This document shows, one piece after another, positions 1 through 5,447 of a stretch of 39,984 nucleotides of DNA; the first letter of the stretch is position 1, and the number at the start of each line of letters is the position of its first letter. The notes under the pieces are model-generated. The model saw only the letters and a program-made list of their open reading frames with translations, searched no databases and was not told the DNA's origin. Source of the stretch: an uncultured Hungatella sp. (GTDB taxonomy: Bacteria > Bacillota > Clostridia > Lachnospirales > Lachnospiraceae); the NCBI GenBank assembly GCA_910579515.1, contig CAJTUV010000033.1, positions 1 through 39,984 on the forward strand. The letters run 5' to 3'. Both the position numbers and the translations under genes were made by a program.

Positions 1-13
1 CCCGAACTGTCAT
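1..13 (-). CDS. First codons of a leftward gene cut by the window edge
   Basis: Read on the minus strand, an ATG at 13-11 is followed by codons for M-T-V-R and then runs off the window. An AGGAGG ribosome binding site (complement at 21-26) sits 7 bases upstream, and a consensus promoter lies just beyond it. Start, ribosome site and promoter all agree, so a gene is very likely, but four codons say nothing about its product. As the first gene after the structured-RNA region it probably belongs to the same mobile element. Confidence 0.7.
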
Positions 14-36
14 ATTGTGTCCTCCTTATATTATGT

Positions 37-65
37 ATTATACGCCTTTTTTATGCGTATGTCAA
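37..65 (-). promoter_or_regulatory. Consensus sigma-A promoter with inverted-repeat operator
   Basis: On the minus strand TTGACA (complement at 60-65) and TATAAT (37-42) are separated by exactly 17 bases, a perfect housekeeping promoter for the gene leaving the left edge. The -35 box is embedded in an inverted repeat: TATGCGTA at 52-59 and TACGCATA at 73-80, with a further TACGC half-site at 41-45. Covering the -35 this way is typical of a repressor operator. Perfect promoters are often tightly repressed in integrated elements. Confidence 0.85.
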
Positions 66-84
66 TAGTTTTTACGCATAAAAT

Positions 85-1080
85 ATGCGCATTTACAGAG
101 CGGAGGATAGAAAGCAGACTGGCAGCAGTACACAAGGAATCCCCACAAATGGGGAAAGCGTAAAAGTTCGCTATCCTGCTTCCGTCTTGCTTTTTATCAG
201 ACGTTACCAAAACAAGGCAGAGCCGCTATTGTACGCAACCCGTACTTTTCGGTACGGTTTGAAATGTAACCTTGCAGAGCAGCCATTGCAGGAAGTTGCA
301 ATATACCCGTTAGTACCAGGAATTTTCCTGGAGCAGATTTAAGCCCAGACAAACACGGCCCTGGCTTTTCTTTTTTGGAATGAGCAAAGGGGGAGTCGAT
401 TCGCCCCTACCCTGAAATTATGAGGCGGATCGGCGGCAATTCCCCGATTTGAAATCGGTAAACTATGGGAAGATTAGTTACCCAGTTGAACATGGTCAAA
501 AATCCTTACCTTGTCTCCGATTTAGCGGAGGTAACAACCTTTTGGTTGCCAGTGAGTGCAATCTTGCGTTTAGGTGCAGGAAATTTCCCACTCGACACAA
601 TGTCGAATCCCTGTGAATATTTTAGAACTCTTTGTCCGTGGTTAGACCCATTTGGGGCTTAGTAACGGCCACTTGCCTGCCAGGAGCGGGCTGCTCCGAA
701 ATGGAACACCCTCGCCAGGGGTCTCCCTAATGGGGATACCTTGGGACCCGTTGCAGGGAGTTGCAATATGCACCCCCTTGGTGAGGGCCATTCTCGATGT
801 ACCAAGCGCAATCTTACGCCCGACTCCTGGGAAACCCGTACCTGAAGGTACGCTTTCAACCTCTTCACGTGTGCCTACGGAGGTCTTCCTATTTGGGGGA
901 GGGGTCCTGTGCCAGTTTGTCGGCATGATTCGTATTCCAGTACGGGCCAGACGCAAGATTGCATTGAGCGGCATATCCCTTGTGTGGTTATTGTTGATAG
1001 TAATGCAGTAACTACGGTACAGGGTATTTTCCCTTTACCTGATAAATAGATGTTGGGGAGTTGATGAATGAGAGGGAATT
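85..1080 (+). ncRNA. Candidate large structured non-coding RNA
   Basis: About 1 kb without a credible protein gene: the open frames are short, mutually overlapping and lack ribosome sites. It is packed with short perfect hairpins: CCCCA/TGGGG 141-154, CGTCT/AGACG 183-203, CCGTAC/GTACGG 240-257, ATTGCA/TGCAAT 285-302, CCAGGAA/TTCCTGG 316-331, CCGATT/AATCGG 444-458, GGTAA(A)CTA/TAGTTACC 457-482, CTCCG/CGGAG nested in TTACC/GGTAA 506-534, CAACC/GGTTG 535-548, TCGACA/TGTCGA 592-606, TTGCA/TGCAA 751-766, CGTACC/GGTACG 837-852. A 13-base complement joins 557-569 to 951-963. Loops are A- and purine-rich on the + strand, and a stem near 881-905 needs G-U pairs, so + is preferred. It resembles ornate large RNAs of phages and mobile elements (ROOL, GOLLD) in style; membership is not shown. 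A terminator at 341-376 may divide it into two transcripts. No convincing + promoter was found. Confidence 0.6.
341..376 (+). terminator. Rho-independent terminator-like hairpin inside the structured region
   Basis: AAGCC(C)AG at 341-348 pairs with CTGGCTT at 361-367, one C bulged, followed by a T-rich run to 376. This is a normal intrinsic terminator shape on the + strand. It supports transcription of the region from left to right and suggests a short RNA of about 290 bases ending here, with the rest (about 385-1080) either read through or a separate transcript. Confidence 0.6.
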
Positions 1081-1086
1081 TAAATT

Positions 1087-1407
1087 TCACTTTCGCACTT
1101 TAAATAATAGTACATCACTAAGGTTTTGCGACAAACATTCCTTTTCGATATCTCCATCTGCATAGTAAGCATCGCATTTGAAATATTCCTTGTTGTGGTC
1201 ATCTGACAGATTGACCTTGTAATCATCAATATTAACTGGGATAACAGCAATCTCCTTTTCTTCACCTTTTCGCAGTTTTATAAACAGGAATTTCATTGCG
1301 TTTTCAGGACTGTCCGCAAAATATACACGCCCATCAAATCCGGCTTTTAATCCGTTATGCAATATAGAAAAGACGTTTTCCTTTTCTGTTGCATGATAAA
1401 GCGTCAT
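1087..1407 (-). CDS. Small ADP-ribosyltransferase-like protein
   Basis: A 106-residue protein. I start it at the ATG at 1407, which has an AGAGAGG ribosome site about 10 bases upstream; an in-frame extension to 1494 would run through a hairpin and repeat. The N-terminus (LYHATEKENVFSILHNGLKA, then GRVYFADSPENA) has the pattern of ADP-ribosyltransferase-fold proteins such as KptA/Tpt1 and DarT-like toxins: a Y-H-x-T near the start, an 'Il..Gl' helix and a 'vyfa.s.e.A' strand-helix. The C-terminal half (IAVIPVNIDDYKV onward) is lysine/aspartate-rich and not diagnostic. It could be a toxin, an RNA-end-modifying enzyme or a binding-only relative. It follows the Cro/C1-type gene on the same strand after a 283-base hairpin-rich gap, so the two may form a regulator-effector pair. 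Fold assignment is inference from motif shape. Confidence 0.6.
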   Translation of the reverse strand: MTLYHATEKENVFSILHNGLKAGFDGRVYFADSPENAMKFLFIKLRKGEEKEIAVIPVNIDDYKVNLSDDHNKEYFKCDAYYADGDIEKECLSQNLSDVLLFKVRK

Positions 1408-1442
1408 TAATTTATACCTCTCTTTCTTTGGTAGAACCCAAC

Positions 1443-1520
1443 ATTTTCCCCTGCCTGATAGGTAGTATTGGGGATTTTGTCCCCAGTCAGGCAACCTATA
1501 AAATGATTTTTCCTATCAGG
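1443..1520. repeat. Nested hairpin, second copy of the CCTGATA motif
   Basis: TGCCTGA (about 1449-1455) pairs with TCAGGCA, enclosing GGGG/CCCC around an ATTTTGT loop; a competing outer stem pairs CCTGATAGG with CCTATCAGG near 1508-1516. The first 35 bases align with 1028-1062: both read ATTTTCCC, then CCTGATA, a TAG-containing linker and TTGGGGA. The ART-like gene lies exactly between these two copies. The segment holds no gene; it may be part of the same structured RNA family or a regulatory leader of the minus-strand gene. Confidence 0.55.
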
Positions 1521-1666
1521 AGCCGGAACCATTCCCCTGCTTATTACTTCTCCTTACTCACGCACTTTTCATAGAGGGGTGAGGAACTTGAGGGAGTAAA
1601 GAGAAAAGCCAGTAAAATCAAGGGCTGTGCTTTCTCCGCAGGGTGAGGGAGTAAAGGGCATTTTTC

Positions 1667-1707
1667 ACCTGATAAGACGGAACTGTGACACTATTCCTTA
1701 TCAGGTC
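1667..1707. repeat. Ten-base-pair hairpin at the regulator's 3' end
   Basis: ACCTGATAAG and CTTATCAGGT form a perfect 10-bp stem around a roughly 21-base loop. The 3' arm contains the last codons of the Cro/C1-type gene. Neither strand shows a clean T-tract after the stem, so a terminator is uncertain. It is the third occurrence of the CCTGATA motif. Upstream, GAGGGAGTAAAG occurs twice (about 1589-1600 and 1643-1654). Confidence 0.5.
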
Positions 1708-1924
1708 CAGGAGTCGGGGAGGGGCTGTTGTCTGGTACATACTCCATTATATCTCCCGGCTGACAATTTAAAAAATCACAAATATTAGATATGACTTCGG
1801 TGGTTATAGTTTTTCCCTTTGATAATTTTGCGAGAGTCGGAGCAGATACAATTTTCAATAAATCCGTTTTTTTCATTTCTCTACGATTTAATAAGTCAAA
1901 TAGCTTGTAATATTTAATTGACAT
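1691..1924 (-). CDS. Cro/C1-type (XRE) helix-turn-helix regulator
   Basis: A 77-residue protein; nearly all of it is a Cro/C1-type helix-turn-helix: YYKLFDLLNRREMKKTDLLK, then APTLAKLSKGKTITTEVISN, then the 'ICDFLNCQPGDIMEYVPD' ending typical of small one-domain regulators of mobile elements. The start at 1924 has AAGGAGG 6-7 bases upstream; the longer frame to 1972 would include the promoter. It has its own promoter and diverges from the gene at 2164, so it probably autoregulates and controls both directions. It could also act as antitoxin or repressor for the ART-like gene downstream. The family is confident; the targets are inferred. Confidence 0.88.
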   Translation of the reverse strand: MSIKYYKLFDLLNRREMKKTDLLKIVSAPTLAKLSKGKTITTEVISNICDFLNCQPGDIMEYVPDNSPSPTPGPDKE

Positions 1925-1943
1925 AAAACACCTCCTTATAATT

Positions 1944-1972
1944 AGTGTAACATTTAAAAAAATAAAAGTCAA
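1944..1972 (-). promoter_or_regulatory. Promoter of the Cro/C1-type regulator
   Basis: On the minus strand TTGACT (complement at 1967-1972) and TACACT (1944-1949) are 17 bases apart, 20 bases upstream of the regulator start. It lies back to back with the + strand promoter at 2005-2033, a typical regulator-controlled divergent region. Confidence 0.7.
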
Positions 1973-2004
1973 CTAAGTTAAATTAGCGAAAGCGAAAAAA
2001 TATA

Positions 2005-2036
2005 TTGACACAAATAGCATTAAGTGTTAATATAAT
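2005..2036 (+). promoter_or_regulatory. Promoter of the divergent hypothetical gene
   Basis: TTGACA at 2005-2010 is followed after 17 bases by TAATAT (2028-2033), overlapping a TATAAT at 2031-2036. Transcription would begin near 2043, upstream of the chosen start at 2164. A longer reading frame beginning at 2005 uses the -35 box as its start codon and is therefore rejected. Confidence 0.65.
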
Positions 2037-2163
2037 ATTAGTGAAAACGAATATATATAAAATAATGCTAATGTCTATCACTGTTCTTGTGATAATACAG
2101 ATTCATGTATGGCTATCTGACAGCCGAACAAACAAATTTTTAATGGAGAAAGGAATCAGCAAC

Positions 2164-2454
2164 ATGGGGTTGATGATTGAAGAACAAGAAACACATGTTA
2201 ATTTTAATCGCAATGACGAAAGAGCAGTGATTTATACCTCTGACACCACTATGATGACAAAATTTAATAAGCTTGTTGAATTACAAGATACAGAATGGAA
2301 AATAGAATCGGTTTCCAAACTTAAAAATGGTGAGTTGATTGGAAAAACTTATTCTTGTCCAGTAAATTTTGTATCTTTCAGGAGAAAGAAAATTGAAAGG
2401 GAGTATTCAGAGGAAAGGAAAAAAGAAATTGCTGAAAGGCTTCATCAAAAATAA
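2164..2454 (+). CDS. Conserved hypothetical protein of clostridial mobile elements
   Basis: A 96-residue soluble protein starting at ATG 2164, nine bases after AGAAAGGA. The sequence (IEEQETHVNFNRNDERAVIY, then TSDTTMMTKFNKLVE, DTEWK, FRRKK and a charged tail) matches from memory a small conserved hypothetical family common in clostridial prophages and integrative elements. I know of no assigned function. No membrane segment or metal motif is visible. It has its own promoter and diverges from the Cro/C1-type gene. AT-rich codon use fits the accessory region rather than the backbone to the right. Confidence 0.7.
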   Translation: MGLMIEEQETHVNFNRNDERAVIYTSDTTMMTKFNKLVELQDTEWKIESVSKLKNGELIGKTYSCPVNFVSFRRKKIEREYSEERKKEIAERLHQK

Positions 2455-2608
2455 GTTTTACGCTTTGTAATTCAATATCCATAAACAATTTTTACTCTTA
2501 AAATTATTTTAGGCATAAAATATCGTTCTACAGTTCTATAAGGAATTTTGTTTAAGTATAAGAGAGTGAGAAAAGGCTGATGAAATACAGAGCCGTTACA
2601 AGAAAAAT

Positions 2609-2641
2609 GCCCCTACCAGTACCGCAAATACCGATAGGGGC
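2609..2641. repeat. Hairpin upstream of the integrase operon
   Basis: GCCCCTA (2609-2615) and TAGGGGC (2635-2641) form a perfect 7-bp stem. On the minus strand it is followed by ATTTTTC, so it could stop leftward transcription; on the + strand it sits in the leader of the operon starting at 2729. The rest of 2455-2728 is AT-rich with no gene recognised. Confidence 0.45.
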
Positions 2642-2728
2642 AAGTAACCCGACAATCTAGCAAATTGGGGGTATGCAGGTAGTATAACACGCCTGCTGCC
2701 CTCTGTAAAGAAAGTAGAGGAAATTATC

Positions 2729-3253
2729 TTGGATTGGTATTTGCAGTTCCTTAGAGAAGAAGGAGCAGGACTATATAAAGGGTACAAGTACCCAAACTTG
2801 ATTGAAGTACAGAAACAAAGCTGTCTGTATGTTGGACAGTTTGCAAACGTGACAAATGAATTGGTACTGGCGGCATTCCGAAGCGAGGAAGAATTGACCG
2901 CTGACGAAATAAGGAAAGTAGCACGTTATAACGGCCTCCCTCTTTCAGTTCTGACTTGCCCGAAGGTGATTATGTTGGATACAGGAAGATGGAGGCACAG
3001 AAAGCTGGTTGCAGAAGTTGAAATATTGTATATCATGCTAGAGGAAATGGCAATGCAGGGTAATCAGAAAGCGGCTGAATATTTACATGGGGCAGAATGG
3101 GAGCTCCAGAAGTTTACTGAAGCAGTACATAACAATCAACTTTCATACATTCACTATTTGGGAGCGAAAAAACAGTTGTCTGATTATATTCTTTTTGCAA
3201 CGCCTAAACCGACAAAGAGGGGAATTTCTGCCCGGAAAGGCGGTGCGTCATGA
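2729..3253 (+). CDS. Conserved hypothetical protein, possibly an HTH-type element regulator
   Basis: A 174-residue protein given a TTG start at 2729 with GAGGAAA upstream. The frame is open further back to about 2648 (through residues like ITRLLPSVKKVEEII), so the true start may be an unusual codon upstream or the N-terminus may be lost. The body has YKYPNLIEVQKQSCLYVGQF, then an 'LTADEIRKVARYNGLPLSVL' segment resembling a helix-turn-helix plus 'wait-for-phase' region of small regulators, then a helical C-terminus. I have seen similar proteins only as hypotheticals of clostridial integrative elements. It is first in a tight operon, its stop overlapping the next start by four bases (ATGA). Function unknown; DNA binding is a guess. 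Confidence 0.65.
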   Translation: MDWYLQFLREEGAGLYKGYKYPNLIEVQKQSCLYVGQFANVTNELVLAAFRSEEELTADEIRKVARYNGLPLSVLTCPKVIMLDTGRWRHRKLVAEVEILYIMLEEMAMQGNQKAAEYLHGAEWELQKFTEAVHNNQLSYIHYLGAKKQLSDYILFATPKPTKRGISARKGGAS

Positions 3254-3894
3254 CAGAATTAGATTTGTTTTCCCAGTTTGTGACAGATATAGCAGAAATT
3301 ACCGTTGACTTACGGAAAAAGACACCAGAGCAGCAGGCGAGATTTAAACGTGAGTGCTTGGAGTATGCAAATGGCTTGGGCAGATTCGCACATGATTTTA
3401 TCTGTAAAGTACTTATTGTAATTGATAAACACTTAAAGAAAGATGAAGGTACGGGAATGGTGGACCTTGATGAAATAAAGATTTATCCCTGCTTTGCGGC
3501 GCATGAGCCGAAGCCGGAGAAGATGGAGCAGAAAGAACAGTATTTTACAGAAACAGGAGCTTTACAGTCGCAGATTATCCTTGACAGCCAGGGAAATCTG
3601 ATTGATGGTTACACAAGCTATTTACTGGCAAAGACGCATGGCATTCAGCGCGTTCCTATCAGGTATGGTAAAAGGCAGATTATAAGGGCAAGCCACAGAC
3701 CTGGAGGCAAGATATACGCATGGGAACTGCCAGGATTTCTCATGGAACGGGTATATCCAGGGGATAAAGTGCTTGTACACACAGAACGGGGCGTTAAGAT
3801 GGTCACAGTGGCAGCAGTTGAAGAATATGACGGAAATGAGCCAAAGCCGTTTAGAATGGCTATCAGGGTAAAGAGGAAAGGGGGTGCTACATAA
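3250..3894 (+). CDS. ParB-like nuclease-domain-type protein
   Basis: A 214-residue protein. Residues about 80-145 (KIYPCFAAHEPKPEKMEQKE, then IILDSQGNLIDGYTSYLLAK and VPIRYGKRQI) follow the ParB/Srx fold pattern of a strand, a 'G.liDGy.sy' turn with helix, and 'vpvry'. The C-terminal 65 residues (IYAWELPGFLM, YPGDKVLVHTERGVKMV) look like a small beta domain often attached to such proteins in clostridial elements. No HTH for parS binding is apparent, so it is not a canonical partition protein. It overlaps the upstream gene by ATGA, and its stop shares a base with the next start. Role in the element unknown. Confidence 0.7.
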   Translation: MTELDLFSQFVTDIAEITVDLRKKTPEQQARFKRECLEYANGLGRFAHDFICKVLIVIDKHLKKDEGTGMVDLDEIKIYPCFAAHEPKPEKMEQKEQYFTETGALQSQIILDSQGNLIDGYTSYLLAKTHGIQRVPIRYGKRQIIRASHRPGGKIYAWELPGFLMERVYPGDKVLVHTERGVKMVTVAAVEEYDGNEPKPFRMAIRVKRKGGAT

Positions 3895-4037
3895 TGGCAA
3901 AGGGGACAGAGCGCACAGAGAACCTTGCAACGGAGATTATCAGCATGGCAAAAAGGAAGTTACGGCGGTGCAGGGTGGCGCTTATTATCTCGCTGGCCGA
4001 CAATGTGGTTCAGGCGGCAATATGGTTTATCAGGTAA
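3894..4037 (+). CDS. Small basic hypothetical protein (47 aa)
   Basis: Begins at the ATG whose first base is the last base of the preceding stop (TAATG), so translation is probably coupled. The product is basic in the middle (MAKRKLRRCR) with a short hydrophobic stretch (VALIISLADNVVQAAIWFI). It ends 73 bases before the integrase start. Its position between a structural operon gene and int is where excisionases or small accessory proteins often lie, but I see no excisionase signature. Supported by context only. Confidence 0.5.
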   Translation: MAKGTERTENLATEIISMAKRKLRRCRVALIISLADNVVQAAIWFIR

Positions 4038-4110
4038 CGAAGTTAAGGAAGTGGGCGGCGGCTTATATGTCTGCTGCCCTACTACACATTACAGAAAGGC
4101 GGTGCTTATT

Positions 4111-5229
4111 ATGGCAACTGATAAAAGAGGGCGCAAGCTTCCAAAAGGGATACAACAACGATACAATGGATATGAAGCTAGACCTATGATAGATGGAAAA
4201 AGATATCTTATTCATGGAAAAACGATTGCAGAGGTCCAGAAACAAGTAACAGATTTAAAATATAAATTGGCTCATGGTTTATTTGTTGATAAGAAAAAGA
4301 TTACATTTGGGGAATGGTTTAATACATGGATGAAAGAATATAAGGAGGGACGCATTAAGGCCGGGACGCTGGCGGCATATCAGAAATATTATAATGGCTG
4401 TATAAAAGAGCGGTTTGGAAACGTGTATATAAATGATATTCGCGGCGAGCATGTACAGAGATTGTATAATGATTTGGTAAAGGAGGAATATGCGGTATCA
4501 AGTATCAAAGTAGTATCTGCAGTATTAAATGGTTGTTTTTCTCAGGCAATGAAGAATGGGCTGATTGAGCGCAATCCAATTAATGCCGCAACACTTCCTC
4601 GTCAAACGGAAAAGAAAAGCCGTCAGGCATTGACCAAAGAGCAGCAGGAGTTATTCATGGAATATGCAAAGGAAAGCTATCTGTATAATATGTTTGCTAT
4701 TATGTTACGCACTGGCATGAGAAGCGGAGAAGTGCGTGGCCTTAAATATATTGATATCGACAAAAAGAAAAATGTAATCCACGTACAGCGGACATTAAAA
4801 TATTTGGAGCATAAGGGATTTTTCGAGGATACTCCCAAAACACACACAAGCAAGAGAGACATTCCACTAACAAAGGATACACTGGCAATATTGGAGGAAC
4901 AGCGCTTATTTTGGAAATTTGATATTGTTAAATTAGATAGATATCTTTTTTGCAATGAGAATGGGGATCCATTAAGCCGGGAACGTGTGCAGGGAGAGAT
5001 TGACCGGACTATAAGGAGGATTCATGGAGCTGGATATGAATTTGACCGCATAACATCCCATGTGTTCAGGCATACATTTGCAACAAGGGCTATTGAAGCA
5101 GGAATGCAACCACAAGTCCTAAAGACTATTTTGGGGCATAGTTCACTCGCCATGACAATGGATTTGTATAGTCATGTTATGGAGGATATAAAGGCAGATG
5201 AAATGGAAAAAATTGAAAGCGCATTTTAG
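4111..5229 (+). CDS. int: Tyrosine recombinase, phage/ICE-type integrase
   Basis: A 372-residue integrase with all domains: N-terminal arm-binding domain (about 1-55, KRGRKLPKGIQQRYNGYEAR), SAM-like core-binding domain (about 65-165) and catalytic domain (about 175-372). Catalytic residues are visible: Arg in RTGMRSGEVRGLKY, His-x-x-Arg in SHVFRHTFATR, His in ILGHSS and the nucleophile Tyr in MDLYSHVMED. The start at ATG 4111 has AAAGGCGGTG just upstream; a longer open frame to 3925 lacks a ribosome site and overlaps the 47-residue gene. Length is normal. Being last in the operon and next to backbone genes marks one end of the left-hand element. It belongs to the broad Tn916/phage integrase group and looks intact. 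Confidence 0.95.
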   Translation: MATDKRGRKLPKGIQQRYNGYEARPMIDGKRYLIHGKTIAEVQKQVTDLKYKLAHGLFVDKKKITFGEWFNTWMKEYKEGRIKAGTLAAYQKYYNGCIKERFGNVYINDIRGEHVQRLYNDLVKEEYAVSSIKVVSAVLNGCFSQAMKNGLIERNPINAATLPRQTEKKSRQALTKEQQELFMEYAKESYLYNMFAIMLRTGMRSGEVRGLKYIDIDKKKNVIHVQRTLKYLEHKGFFEDTPKTHTSKRDIPLTKDTLAILEEQRLFWKFDIVKLDRYLFCNENGDPLSRERVQGEIDRTIRRIHGAGYEFDRITSHVFRHTFATRAIEAGMQPQVLKTILGHSSLAMTMDLYSHVMEDIKADEMEKIESAF

Positions 5230-5278
5230 TTTGAGGGGCATAGTTCACTCTTTTTAGCAGTACCAAAAAAGTACCAAA
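5133..5278. repeat. Direct repeats at the integrase 3' end (possible attachment region)
   Basis: The 16-mer GGGGCATAGTTCACTC occurs inside int at 5133-5148 and again just after its stop at 5235-5250. Immediately downstream AGTACCAAA is repeated with an 11-base period (5259-5267 and 5270-5278). Phased short repeats next to int are typical of integrase arm-type binding sites; the 16-base duplication suggests a past recombination or slippage at the int end. Confidence 0.55.
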
Positions 5279-5312
5279 TTGCATGAAAAAAGATAAATCA
5301 AGATAAAATCTA

Positions 5313-5419
5313 AAGCCTTGAAAATGTTGTATCTTCAAGGCTTCCTGAACATTGACGAATCATGATAAACTATGAATTAATAAAGTTTTGTTTTAGGTGA
5401 GGAAGGTCTCGAACTCACC
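5313..5419. other. Intergenic hairpins at the element/backbone junction
   Basis: AAGCCTTGA (5313-5321) pairs with TCAAGGCTT (5335-5343), a 9-bp stem. GGTGAG (5396-5401) pairs with CTCACC (5414-5419), just beyond the amidohydrolase stop on the minus strand, and could terminate that operon although the following tail is interrupted. The element-chromosome boundary should be in 5230-5445; its exact core cannot be fixed without the other end or an empty-site comparison. Confidence 0.4.
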
Positions 5420-5447
5420 GGTTTCGGGAGATACTATACCATGAATC

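Noticed and set aside
652..1011. A 119-residue + frame and overlapping minus-strand frames across the hairpin region
   Set aside because: They overlap in several frames, lack ribosome sites, have composition driven by G/C-rich hairpins and no recognisable domain; the segment is better explained as RNA.
85..1080. The hairpins with GGA-containing loops as a CsrA-sponge RNA (CsrB/RsmZ-like)
   Set aside because: Only three or so loops contain GGRAG, the ARGGAU context is missing and many hairpins have other loops; a sponge needs many identical sites.
1691..1972. Longer start for the Cro/C1-type regulator at 1972
   Set aside because: It would read through the -10 box and ribosome site of the gene's own promoter; ATG 1924 has a perfect ribosome site.
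5391..5430. A tRNA 3' end as the integrase attachment site (TTCGA within GGTGAGTTCGAGACC on the minus strand)
   Set aside because: The T-arm stem does not pair, no acceptor or anticodon arm is found and no CCA follows; it is probably a short inverted repeat.
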